Notes: a model not told the origin generated them from the sequence alone. A DNA stretch of 64,000 nt from Botrytis cinerea B05.10 (GCF_000143535.2 NC_037315.1:868001-932000), one strand, 5' to 3'. Positions 47,172 to 59,138 are shown, counted from the stretch's first letter. Program-made: numbers and translations.

Positions 47172-48796
47172 TCAAGCCACCTCAAACCCTACTTTCACAC
47201 CATTTTTGCTCTCCATAGATAACTTCATACCTGCAACAAATTTCTTCTCCGGATCTCTATTCTCCATTGACTTAAATTCTTGCATAAATCGAACCACCAA
47301 ATAAGAAATTTCGGTCAAAGCCATCTGTTGCGCTGGGCAAATCCTACCACCCCCAAGGAAAGGTATATACTCCCACGTTGTTCGTAAATTCTCCCATCTC
47401 TCAGGACGAAACTCCATTGCATCTTCTCCCCAGATATCTCGATCTTTATGTAGTGCGTGGAAAACTACTCTAATTTCCGTACCTGGACGAACAAGAATGG
47501 GGCTCTTGCCATCTGGTCCACCTCCTCTTGGAAGTACACAATCCTGCACACATGTTCGTATACTGAGACCTGCCGGAGCAAGAAGACGAAGACCTAGATT
47601 GTCAGTGTCTTGTAGTGGGTATAAGGTTATGTTATACTAACTTTCATTAACTACGAACTTAAGATACTTCATCGACTTCAGTAGGTCGAATGTTATAGGT
47701 GCGTCACCTATTCTGATAACTTCTTCGCGCAACTTCATCCAGACATCCGGATGACGTGCTAAATGAAAGAATATGAAACCAGTTGCGCTAGAAGTAGAAT
47801 CACGAGCTGGAAGAAATATGTTCAACATTTGATTTCGAAGTTCCGTTTTATCTTTCGTTTCCTTGACGAGCTTATCCAGATATACATAGTTGGCTGGCGA
47901 GACTTCTTTAACATTTTCCTCCAATAAACGCTGCCTCTCGATAGCCATTGTAACGTATCTGTCAATAAAAGCATGGACATACGATATGTCTTTTCTCAAT
48001 TGTGTATCACGCCCACGGATGAAAACCAGTCTACCAAGAAACATACGAGTGTGTAGACCTACCAAAGACTTATCAAATATCGAGATAAAATCCTCCGTAG
48101 AGTCATCTTTTGTACCAACAAGAAGGGAGTCTTGTGATACCCCGAAGAGGAATTCAGTTGTTCTGTCTAAAAACTGCATCACAAATCAGCGTTTCAGTAT
48201 TTGCACTTTCGGATTCAAACATCAATGCTTACCATTCTTTTCAAAAGTGGTTGAAGATCAACTGTTGAGCCATCTTGGGGTATCAATTCCAGCAAACGAT
48301 TCACATGTTTCTCAAGTGATGGGATGACGGAGAATCTGACCCCAGTGAATATCTGTTTCGCGATGCTTCTGTGATATGCCCATGATTGACCGTCCGCGGT
48401 GAAAATACCGTCTTGCATCAAAGGCTCTACTACGGGTATCCGGGACGGTGCGACGCCAAACTTTTCCGAGCTGTTTGCGAGAACTGTTTGGATCACCAAG
48501 GGATCCATGGTGTTAATAACTGTTGTTCCCCAAGAGTTTGACTGAAATGTTTTGCCATATGTAGTGAAGAGTCCTTCAACTGTCGCAAGCATGCTTCCAC
48601 TTTGCATGGCCTTCGCTAATGCAACAAACATATCGATACCGAAAAAAGGATCTTTGTGCGCATATTTCTTGGGTGTAGAGCATCCATTCGCCAGCATCGC
48701 ATTACGATAGGAAAAGCGACGATATATTGAACTTGCGCTGAACCACAAAGCAACAAGCCCTATCATCCATGGTGTACTATTGATGAGAGTCCACAT
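47172..48796 (-). CDS. Cytochrome P450, CYP52-like
   Basis: Three exons, 48796-48233, 48173-47642 and 47593-47172, give 505 residues. An N-terminal anchor (TPWMIGLVALWFSASSIY) points to the ER membrane. The I-helix has LPARDSTSSATGF, close to the AGRDTT motif of CYP52 alkane/fatty-acid hydroxylases. Splicing of intron 2 restores the ExxR motif (NESLRL, Glu365-Arg368). The heme motif is FLGGGRICPAQQ with Cys451; the usual Gly two residues after Cys is Ala453, a tolerated change. The substrate is not readable. CYP52-like enzymes act on hydrocarbons, but here the divergent neighbour is an UstYa-type oxidase, so a role in peptide or other secondary metabolism is also possible. Confidence 0.92.
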
Positions 48797-49680
48797 CGTT
48801 CACAGTGGTTTAAGTGAGAATGCGATGCTTGGCTTTCCAAATCTGAGGAGGTAGGCAAATAGTGTACGAAAGAAAAATACAAACTACAGATGGAAAAACT
48901 TAAAGGAGCGCGGAAAAAAAGATCTTGGATGCTTCAGAATGTTTGATGGGTGTGACTATACCGTGGAACAACATTCACGTATCGGTATGAATACCTATGC
49001 AGACCTTGCTAATTATTAATCCTAATCCTTGATTGCCCCTCAAAACAGGAAAGTGTATATATAAATTAGGATATACCAACATACACGGAATAATTGCAGC
49101 TAATCTCAAGATCAATCCTTATAGTTCAATAACTTGCCTGCTGTCATGCGGCGCGGTGAAGCCCAAACATAGCTGTCCGCTGCACTGTACAATCGGAGGA
49201 GCACAAAAATGGTAGGTGATAAAGTATGATACTACTCTGTTCAACGCCACTATCAGTGAAATCTAATTGAAAAGCTTTTTGATGGAAATGTGTTTGTTAT
49301 CTAAGAGTCGTGCCCTCTAATTGTGCGTCACATATTCTCATGGTAGAATTCCCTGCAGTGGGGTGAAATAGTTTTAGAGGATTTCAGCCCCAAGAATCTC
49401 GATTCCCCCACATTAAATTTGGCGAGGAAATACTCCGAATGCGACCTCGTTATCAGTACTGAAAATCAATATGCAAGTCTCGTCTAACAATCCAATCTTC
49501 GTTTTCCGTCCGGGACAATAGCTGCCCGGCTGACAAGCAATCCGTTCGTGGTTGGAGATGTTGTCTCTGGCTTGAGATATCCATGCGCAAGCTGACTATG
49601 TTTTTTTTTATCCGTACTAATTACTGCTAGACACTTCTAGTCATTTCTAATTGTGTGGCCAAAATTTTCGAATCAACAAA
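48797..49680. promoter_or_regulatory. Divergent intergenic region, P450 / UstYa-type oxidase
   Basis: 884 bases between two divergent start codons, holding both promoters. Co-regulation from this region would fit a small gene cluster. No recognised binding site can be asserted. Confidence 0.5.
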
Positions 49681-50589
49681 ATGTCAAATCTGGAGCAAAA
49701 ATACGCGCTTCTTGAAGACGATACAGGGAGCGAACATGAATCTCAGGACTTTGATCATCCATCACCAAAAACAACACGGAAATCAAGCAATACAATACTT
49801 CTCGCTGGATGGACGCTTTTTTGGGTTTTGAATTGTGCGATTCTGGGCATTCAGTGTTTCAGGCTCATGAATAAACTAGAGAAACTCGAACGGACTGAAT
49901 TTGGTGAGTCAAGCAGCTGCATTCTTGAAAACGAACACTAATCTGGTGCCAGCTGGTCTCAAGCGTAATGTACCTGTCCCTTGGTCAGTCTACGGCCCTT
50001 ACGATAACCGAAGTGACCCTGAAGCTACCGACAAAGAATGGGAAAAAATTAGCAACATACGTCTGGGTGTAATTGCCCTGCCTGATTCTTATGTTGAAGA
50101 AAAGGGTCTTCATAAAGCTCAAAGATTTCCATGGGATGAATCAAAAGGCGTCTACCTCATAAATGCATATCATAACCTCCATTGCCTGGTAGGTGGATTC
50201 ATTGCACTTTACTGAGGAATTTGGATACTAAACGGAAACAGTTGAAACTTAGGACTTCTTTGCTGGAGTTCCACCGCGGAGAAGAACAAAGCGGCAGCTT
50301 TGCGCACGTAACTCACTGCCTTGATGCTCTCAGACAAGACATCAAATGCAATGCGGACGATACACCTCGATGGTCTGGCTATGGACATCGTATCACCGGG
50401 GTTGATCAGGTCCGTATGTGTCGTAATTGGGATCTTCTAGACGAATGGTCTAAGACCTTTCCCTCATGTTGGAATAAGATTCCATCTATTGAGGATATAA
50501 ATGAGCGCTTCTCTTATTGCCCTGTAGACTCTCCCTATGCGGATCGGATAATTGAAACTCTTGGTAGTAAAAATCACTTAGGCGAATAA
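49681..50589 (+). CDS. UstYa-type (DUF3328) oxidase
   Basis: Three exons, 49681-49903, 49953-50188 and 50242-50589, give 268 residues. A short acidic cytosolic start is followed by one transmembrane helix (about residues 39-60), the usual type II layout. Both family signatures are intact: HNLHC at 148-152 and HVTHC at 175-179. UstYa proteins are copper-dependent oxidases acting in the secretory pathway on RiPP precursors, where they form the ether macrocycle of ustiloxins and other cyclic peptides; some relatives act on other natural products. Intron 1 is only 49 bases and reads open in another frame. Intron 2 falls right after the first HxxHC motif. It lies beside a P450 and a repeat precursor. 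Confidence 0.92.
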
Positions 50590-51367
50590 GCGAAGGAGTG
50601 CGGTTGATACTTGGCTTTAGACGATTATGAATTACGGATTACGGATCTTCTTTTTACAAAATTTGTCATTTTCCGTTATGAATGAATTACGGACTTCAGA
50701 TCAAATTCTCACCTTGTGATTCAGAATAAAAAAGTGTCTTGACCGAAAATTAGCTTACTTGATTGTTATTTGTGTTAGATCAATACCTCTTCCAAGCCGT
50801 TTGATCCTGTATTACACCCATTAATTTTTTGTTTTAGCAGCGATCTTTACGAATTTTATCTCTGCGAGAGTGTCAGACTTTTTCACCTTCGTTGATAAAA
50901 AGCCATACAACGCATTCATATTGATAGGACAATTCTACGTAGTCGATTCATTGTCACTAGTATTGTTCAAAGCAAGTGGACGCTGGAAGATAATAAGCTG
51001 GGAGGGGTGAAAGAACAATTAAGAACTGTGAAAATCACATTTTTATTGGAAAGGGCTCTACATGATGCTTATGGAGGAAAGATTTGTATTGCGGCTAAAT
51101 GGGACAAATCCTAACGTGTCTAATTCAAGAGAATGCGTCATTATCATCATAGTCATATTCATAGTCATAATCATCACCCTCCCCCCTTCCCTTCCCCCAT
51201 CGTTGTAGTCATCATTTTTCAACGTCTCGATCTCGTTATTCCTCAAATTCATAGAAAGGAATGTAAATTTTTGGGGCCTGGGGGGACACACCATGGGTTA
51301 GCATCATGATTTGCTTATGGGAAATTGAATTAACTCACTCGTGGGATTTTCGACAAGTTGAATAAAG
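50590..51367. other. Intergenic between convergent genes
   Basis: 3' ends of the UstYa-type gene (+) and precursor gene (-). A pyrimidine-rich tract (CCCTCCCCCCTTCCC) lies at about 51178-51200. ATTACGGA occurs three times at 50630-50700. A frame on the minus strand at 51058-51294 is unsupported. Confidence 0.5.
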
Positions 51368-51701
51368 TTATTTCTTGAGAATTTGGCAAGTCCTCTTCTT
51401 CTTTTCGATTCCAGTTTCCCCAGCCTCATATGCTGCCGGGGCGTCCACCTCTTCGCATCCGTTCACTTTTGGAGTCGCTTCTGCCCGCTTTAAAATTGCG
51501 CAAGTTCTTCCGACCAAGCCAGTCTCCCCATTCGCGTATGCGCTTGGTGCTTCGACTTCTTCACAACCATCTAGAGATGTAAGAGTTAAAAGGAAAAACT
51601 GGTCAGTTTGGGGTGTGAAACTTACTTTCAGATAGGATTGGAAGAGCAGTAGCAAGCACAGTAAAGCCCATCAGAAAGCTGAAGATCTTTGAGAACTGCA
51701 T
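51368..51701 (-). CDS. Secreted two-repeat precursor with Kex2-type sites (candidate RiPP/KEP precursor)
   Basis: Two exons, 51701-51626 and 51570-51368, give 92 residues. Exon 1 encodes a clear signal peptide (MQFSKIFSFLMGFTVLATA, cleavage probably near residue 19). Exon 2 encodes two near-identical units: NGCEEVEAPSAYANGETG (26-43) ending in RTCAILKR, and NGCEEVDAPAAYEAGETG (62-79) ending in RTCQILKK. Each has two Cys (28/49 and 64/87). Dibasic Kex2-type sites lie at Lys53-Arg54 and Lys82-Arg85; the linker begins AEATPKV. Repeats plus Kex2 sites define Kex2-processed repeat proteins, many of them RiPP precursors. A neighbouring UstYa-type oxidase and P450 support that reading. It could instead be a small disulfide-bonded secreted protein or a pheromone-like precursor. 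Confidence 0.85.
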
Positions 51702-53139
51702 GACTGCTTGAGTTGTGAAACTAAATACAATGCTGTATAAATGTTGATCTTGACAAGAACGAAACAAGTGTGTGAAATCTGTTGCGATGAGGAATTATGC
51801 ATTGAGTCGGCCAAACCAAACGCTTTATACAGATCTCGCAACCAGCTTTAAGTTTCTCCCTTCTCTTGATCACTGAGAACCGAGGCTCTCGTCTCCAAAT
51901 CCAGGAAGCATCTTCATGCACCGATATTGTATGCTTTCCACTACGATCGAAGGACTCTCGTTGACGCACATGCTCGGTGCTGTCTCTCCATTTGAAATTT
52001 CTTGCGGTTTTCCCATCAGTTACAGCTTGTCATCGCGACGAATGACGCAGAATTGGTGCTAAAGATACCTCAAGCATATAGATTACTGGAAAAGGATGGT
52101 AGCACTCCTCGTGTATTGACTTTTTAGATTTCAACATGCGCTTACATGCAGAGGAACCCAGCTTCCAGCAGCTTAAAAATGCAATTACAAAATTTGAATT
52201 TCAGTATCGTATTCAGAGCCAATTATGACCTTGTTCAAAATCTGATTCATGGGCTTGTGACTTCACATTCACGCAGTCAAGACTCTGTTCTCATCTTTTC
52301 TATCTTTTTCATGATACCTTCAACGGAGGATTGTCCCTAATAGTAAGCTAGTTTGGTTATGCCCGAAGATAGGATTTTCTCAGAAAAGACTACCTTTAGC
52401 CAAAAGCAACATTGAAGTGTTCCACACTACTTTTGACAGGCTTGTAGACACAACCCTGGAAGTGGGAACCACTCTTTTATTCAACCTTATGATAAGCCTT
52501 CGGAAAGATCGATCCGTGCCCCAAAACCATACCACAAGCAGCTAATATTGTGATCAAGCTTTAGACGATTATCTTGATAAGAATATCTGTGCCATAGATT
52601 AGACCTTGACGCCCACACCATACATCTGACGACTAGAAGACGACATTGATTTGATAAAAGTTGCTCCGCTTCAATTAAATATAAATCCAATCACAATTGT
52701 GGCAGTATCATAAAAACATAAATAACGACAATTGCCTATAATTGTTGCTTTCATTGATGCACATTCGCCTGGCCGATGCGATCTTAATGCTGCTGGAATA
52801 TCCTGAGTTCCACCAATAGAACCAACATTAATTTAAACGATGTTCAAATTTCGTAGTGAGAAGTGAGATTAACCATGGGCCATCGTGTAATCTGACACAA
52901 GATCAGTTATAGTAAGATGTGAACATAGCATCTCATATGGCTTTGTCAAATCGTCCAATAGATTCAATACATCGCCGCTTTCGAAGGATTCGTTATATCT
53001 GTTAGTGTAGGATGTATTTTCCAGGAAAGAGGAGGCTGTCTAGATGCCGTTCAAAAGGGGGTTCATGCGGAGGTTTTAATCACCATTTCCCTTCAAGCAG
53101 GTCTTTTTGTTACCTTAATTCTACAATTAATCGTGCAGT
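51702..53139. other. Divergent intergenic region, 1.4 kb
   Basis: Lies between the precursor gene (-) and the rhodopsin-type gene (+). No gene recognised. An additional short precursor could be missed by eye, but no second signal peptide with repeats was found. Confidence 0.5.
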
Positions 53140-54639
53140 ATGGCGGCCCCAACACACACAGGAAGTTTTTATCTTTATGCTAATGCAGGAGAAATCATCG
53201 CTGTGGGATCTGTACTCCCCTCATTGGCCATCTTCGCTGTTGCAGCAAGACTTTATACTCGGCATACCCACAAGGCTGGAGTGGGACTAGATGATGTTTT
53301 GGTAGCTGCATCTCTCGTAAGTTCCTTCAAAGTGACTGTCCTCAAATGCAGGAATGAAATACTGAGAAAGGCATTGGTGTGAAGATTATCGTGATCGGAA
53401 TGGGCATCTCCCTTATTATCGGTATGTTCTTCCAATACCTGCCCTCTCTAGGAATAGACTCTAACCATGCACTTCTAGGAGTGAAGAAATATGCTTTGGG
53501 TTATCCAACTCCTACTCCTCCAGACCTAACTCCAGAGGCGATTTTCTCCCAGAAACTGCCGCAGATTACGATCACCCAGAAAGTGAGTTCATGATGATAG
53601 CACTCGTTTTTATTCAGAGGAGTGTGTTCGTGCTGATGAAATATGCGCTGGCAGATCCAATTCCTCTTCCAACTTTTAATGATAAGTGCACAAGGCCTTA
53701 TAAAGTTAAGCATTGTGGCTCTTTACCGCCGAATATTTGTTCACTCGAACAAATCTGCTTTTGGCATAACCACCTTGATAGCATACTTCATTTTAACATG
53801 TTGGACCTTGGGATTTTTACTTGCTTTTGCCTTCAATTGTAGACTTCATTTCTTTGCCCTATGGGGTTCCGAACTTGATCTTTTAAAGTACTGTAATCAA
53901 GGGTTTGGCGGGGAGCAGGCAATTGTGATCAGCGACTTTTTGATTGATATTTTCCTACTTATCATGCCACTACCAATGGTATGGTGTCTTTCCTTTTTTA
54001 TCACTCAGTTCTCTCTTCATTGTTATTTGATTTACTAAAGTCTCTAGATATTCCGTTTACACTTGTCAGTCTGGAAAAGAGTCGGTCTGGTCGGAGTCTT
54101 CTTGTTAGGAGGAATGTAAGTGAACTTGTGAGAGAAGATAGTGATGAAGAAGAAGATCTAATAGTTCATAGTGCAATAGCGGCATCAATTGTGAGACTCG
54201 CCGTAATAATGGCCATCACCTCAAGAGGATTTGACTACACCGAGGATGAAGATTGTATGGCTGGTTATATTCTATTGTCGTAAGAATCAAACTGACTGTG
54301 AGAATAGTGACTGTTGGAACTGCACTTTATTGGGGTATGATTGAAACTGGATTGGCACTAGTTGCTGCTTGCCTCCCAACAGTCAGTTCTGGGATCACAA
54401 AGCCCTTTGGGAGGCTGATTTCAACGACTCGAAGTCTTTTCTCTCTCCAGTCACGTTCCACAAAGACGGGATCTTCCGCAAAAGGGATTCAAAGTGCGAA
54501 TCAATACTATGAAATGGATCAGACATCAATTGCAGCTTCAAAGCTTTCAACGGGTGCGCAGTCCAGGGAAGGAGAAGCAAATTTCAGGACCGAAGAACAT
54601 TTTACGGGAGATATAGAAGCTGCAAGATTGAGGCCATAG
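53140..54639 (+). CDS. Fungal rhodopsin-domain seven-helix membrane protein
   Basis: Seven exons, 53140-53316, 53367-53421, 53479-53582, 53655-53978, 54048-54115, 54172-54254 and 54308-54639, give 380 residues. The pattern is that of fungal integral membrane proteins of the rhodopsin (PF20684) family: LPSLAIFAVAARLYTRHTH, GLDDVLVAASL, IVIGMGISLIIG, the conserved GLIKLSIVALYRRIFV helix, DFLIDIFLLIMPLPM, WKRVGLVGVFLLGG and MIETGLALVAACLPT, then a polar Ser/Thr-rich cytosolic tail. No Schiff-base Lys or ligand can be assigned; CFEM is absent. These proteins are often found next to secondary-metabolite or effector genes, and some relatives are GPCR-like (PTH11). Its link to the neighbouring precursor is only positional. 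Confidence 0.85.
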
Positions 54640-55475
54640 TTATTTGCGAAAAGATTCTAAATGCTTGGACACTACTTAGTGCAGAATTTTTGGCGATTTT
54701 CTCTACATTGGCTAAATTCGCTCAGTATATAAGAGCTGGGAACAAAAGATTGTTGGAAAACTGTTGCTCTTGATGCAATATGTTCTCTGTTGAAATATGT
54801 GGTGATTACTCAGCCGTTCAGACCTGCGTTTGTATTTAGAAGATTTGAAACACTTGGTCAATTCTCTAAAGATTGGCTTCAATTTTAATGTTTTATACAC
54901 CACTAACAATAGTGATCAAAACCAAATTGAAGGAAGACATCAAGAAAATTAACTTTTACAAAGCTGCATGCAAACACGGGTAGTCGTGTTTAGCTTATGC
55001 CCAAGACCGCTAAAGATTGAGCTACAGAGAAAACTTCCGGGTTAGAGCAAAATGTTTAAACGAATCTTCTGCATTCCTTTTTTTCATGCTCTGTTCGTAG
55101 ATCAAAGATCAATTGAAAGGAATTTAGTAGTTTTGGGGACTCCACGCGTAGTGAAGGCTCATGTGGCTTCATCTTGGAGTATTAGAGCACCAGGGCAAAT
55201 AATTTCTCAACGATTCGAGTAGCTCCAAGTACCAACAGTTTGTTCTAATTATAGAGCTGGGTATTATAGCATTCAATGGTGGCCTGCCTTGTTTGTGAGA
55301 GGGGTAAGCGAGTATTCATTGGCTAGGGTGCTTCAAAGCTGCATTATTGAAACTGATGCAGAACGAGGCGCATGGAATGCATCTTCAACATCTTTTAACC
55401 AAGTGAGGCAGCTGCTCCCATCTGATCTTCTTTTTCTTTTTCCTCGCATTATTATCGTGATGGTTAAAGGCAACA
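54640..55475. other. Intergenic, about 840 bases
   Basis: 3' UTR of the rhodopsin-type gene and promoter of the GTPase gene, with a T-rich leader just upstream of 55476. Nothing coding. Confidence 0.5.
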
Positions 55476-58400
55476 ATGACATCTTCTAATTCACCGAATC
55501 ATCTCTCTCTACGTAAAATTTTACCGCTTCCGAGTAAATCACGAAACAGAAAGACTTCAAGAAGCAGACAAAGTTCGGACCCCAGATCTTCCTCTAGTGG
55601 TGAGGCAGACGAACATGCTGCAACACCAGAGAGTTCAAAAGATGAGTCCTCAACTGTAGACCATCGGATTGAAAGAAGCCACAGCCCAAAATCACAAGTT
55701 GGCCCTGTATCTGTCACAACTCTAGTCGTATCAAGAGTTCGTACAGAGAGCGCCGTAACTCCCGAAACTTTGGAGAGAGAACAAAGCCAAGACACATCAA
55801 CTCGAAACGGAGATTTAAAGAATTTTGTGACGCCAGACCATGAATTGCCTCAACCCCTACATACACTAGAGACGGAAGAAAAAATTACAACTAGCGATGG
55901 CTCAGAAAATCTCCCTGAAGTCGTGGAAGACTCTCACCATCCATTTTCCTCTGATGGTATTGAAGTGCGGGGTAGTACCAGCCCGCAAATCAGTCACTCC
56001 CGAAGATCGTCCGAAGCCTCATCTGCTAATAGCGAATCGTCAAACGAAGACGTAAAATACGCGGTTGAAGACGAAAAGGCACCACTCGAACCCTATTTTA
56101 CCGAAGAATTCCAATCCCTTCTTGGAAGGAGCTACGATATTGCACTTCAAGTGGCCAATGAACTGGGAAAATTAGAGAATGTCTTTGGAGAAGATATTGA
56201 TTTTCGAAGACTATTAAACGACTCAAAAGGACTGAGCGCACGCGATATATCGAGTACGAGAACCATTGCTATATTAGGCGCATCAGGAGAAGGTAAGCTT
56301 AAAAATCTCTTCTGATTCTGAAGTATGATGGATCAAGCGCTGACTTCGTTACAGGAAAGAGTAGTCTAATAAACTCGCTTCTACATGTGACAGAACTGGC
56401 GAGAACCGTGAGTTCACTTCAGACTACTTATTTTGAGTAGGTATTGATCAATTTCTCAGAGCGATGAGGGTTCTGCTTGTACTTCCGTTGTCACAGAGTA
56501 CAGGCAAAGGAAAAGTAGTACCCTCGAACCGTTTTCGGTCGAGGTAGAGTATCTTTCTAAACCAGAGCGTCAAGAGATGGTAGAAGAGTTGTTGTGGAGT
56601 TATCGACAGTTGTTTCTTCCAGATTCAGATAATGAAGGTAATAAGCTTGATTCTGATGAACAGCAACGTATCGAAAGAGAATCTGCAGTAGCATGGTCGG
56701 CTCTTGAGGCAGTGTTTAGCCAACAAGAAGAGTTCAGTATCGATTTCATGAACGATAAGTCGAAAGGCGCATTTGAGAGGATCAAGAACCAACTGTTAAA
56801 ATGGATGCAAAAAATAGAGTTTCCTGCAGATGATGAGTCTGGTTTATGGACAGCTTGTGCGCATGATTCTGATGAATGTCAAGAACTGACCAGTGTCTTC
56901 ATGGCGGATAAGCTTTGGCCATTCACCAAGATAATTCGCGTCTATCTTGATGCTGAAGTGCTGAAAACAGGCGTTGTTCTCGCAGATCTGCCAGGTATAA
57001 CCAGTGTTACTGTTTGCTACCACTGGCTGATGTGTCGTTATAGGTTTACAAGATACCAATTTGGCGCGTGTTCGAGCAACACAGAAATACTTGCAGAGTT
57101 GTGACCATGTGTTCATCGCAACCAGAATTTCGAGAGCAATTACCGATGCAACTCTAAAGTCAGCATTATATAGTGAGCTTAAACGCCATGTTCCGCTTGC
57201 GTGGGAGGAATCGGGAGGCACCAATATCAATTTCAAATTGGCCGTTATATGCACAAGATCAGAGGTATGTATTTACCTGGAGCTGGAAAAGACTCATTGT
57301 GGCTTATTCTCTATAGGATATCAACCCAAAAACGGCAAAGAGGACTTTTGTTGGCAATGGAAAAGAGATATCTCTGATCGAAATGAAATCAATTGAAAAA
57401 GATATCGATAACGCGAAGCGTATGGGTGACAAAGACCTAAAAGCCTACCTTGAACGCAAGTAAGGCTTGCTCTTCCCCTTTGAAGATGGTATTGATCACT
57501 AATAATCCATAGAAAGTTGTGGCTTTTTATCGAAGCTCGAAACCGGCATGTTACCAAGGGACTCCAAGCCGCGTATCGACAAAAGACCATCAACGGCCAT
57601 CTAGATGTTTTTTGTATATCAAACACAACATATGAGGACTATGTAGAGGAAGGAGACAATGAAATGATCCAAAAGAGTGGCATTCCAGAACTCCGTCGCT
57701 TTTGTCGAAAGATAACTGCTAGTGCACAACTTATGCAGGCACTGCATTTCATGCGGTCAACCGTACCAAGCTTATTGAATTCAATTACGCTTTGGTTAGA
57801 TTCAGTTCAAATAAATGCTCAAGTACAGGATGATGGTACGAAGACGGTGGTCTTGGACTGCTATGAGCGTTCCAGAAATGAGGTAAGTGATAAAATAGTG
57901 TAGGAAATCTTGTATGTGCCATTTCTCTAATTATCAATAGGCCATTGCATCGATCAGGAAATACAATAGGGAATTCCGAAATGCCTTACAGAATGACATA
58001 CTTCGCTTCTTTAGTGGGTTACTTTTCGCCTGCTAATTTAATTGCTGTACTAAAAAGAATCCAAACAAAGATAGGGAAACTGTACATTGGGAAGCTACTG
58101 CGACAAAGAGGGCGGAAGTATGGTCTGAAGTAAGTGAATCAGATGCTCTTTCGGAAAAATTCTGACGAAGAATAGTGGCATCATCGTATGATCTCTTAGA
58201 TTTTGAACACTCACCCGAAAAGACGACTAACGTGTTTTGGGTTCGATAGAATCATACAACGCGTGGTGTAGAAACAACGGAGAGCACACCACTGCTACAC
58301 GGAGTTATAGAAATTGGAACGCAGAAATTGTCGAAAGGATGAGAGTGGAGCTGAAAATGAAATGGGACCTTCTTGAAGAAAAGATTCCAATAAATATGGA

Positions 58401-59138
58401 GAGCCTCTTACAAGAACTCAAAGATCAACTTCAGAATTTGGAGACCCAAATTGAAGGTAGGATATATCAACAGAATTATAATTTGAGTTACCACGAACGC
58501 CACATAAAACTGACAGCGTTGAAATAGGGCAAGGTAGATCAACCCCGATGCAGTATGGAATCGACTTTCGCATACAAGACCTAGAATACAATTTGGGTCT
58601 CATACAACAGGAATTTGAGAGAGGATTAAGGTATTGCATTGTTCCCATACGTCTTTATCGGCTTTCTTAACTTTTAGTACAGAAAAATTCGACAGCACGT
58701 TGAAGAACCAAATGCTTCGTCCTTTGTTGTTGAGGAAATGGTTTCAGCTTATCGTGAAGCCGGCAGTCAAGGGGGTAAGCCTTCTCGCTTGCTCAGACAA
58801 CCAACCCCTACCGTAATAACTCAAAATTAGGTAGAGGCATGAAAGCACGACAAATATCAATTATTTCGAATCAAGTCAATGGCGGCACAATGTTCCCTAA
58901 TATATCTGCTAAACTGCGTCAAGAAGCAGTCACCTTGATCGAATACGAATTCAACAAACTCAAACTGGAATTGGATGAAACTTATGATTTGATACACAAA
59001 GACATTGATATGTCAATTGCTAAGAGGCCGCAACCCCAAAACTCTGCTGCTACGAGCAAAGGCAAAGAGTTGGTAGTAAGACTTGCAAAAAGGCTTAATA
59101 TCCTAAAATCGAAGTACGATGAAATTCTGCGCGTTTAG
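55476..59138 (+). CDS. Large dynamin/SLIP-GC-like GTPase
   Basis: Thirteen exons: 55476-56292, 56355-56407, 56460-56994, 57044-57264, 57317-57459, 57513-57882, 57941-58013, 58071-58129, 58176-58185, 58250-58456, 58528-58630, 58683-58774 and 58831-59138, giving 996 residues. Residues 1-200 are Ser/Glu-rich and disordered. The P-loop GASGEGKSS (Gly268-Ser275) is built across intron 1, and the G3 motif DLPG (466-469) is followed by LQDTNLARVRATQKYL. Helical middle and C-terminal parts include VVEEMVSAYREAGSQGG. It resembles vertebrate nuclear GTPase SLIP-GC and its fungal homologues, which are variable in number between strains. Function is unknown. Exon 9 is only 10 bases; the later junctions are inferred from frame and family pattern. 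Confidence 0.8.

Noticed and set aside
51058..51294. Possible second small precursor gene (Met-rich minus-strand frame)
   Set aside because: It lacks a signal peptide, repeats and dibasic pattern; the Met/Thr run comes from ATC/CAT low-complexity DNA.
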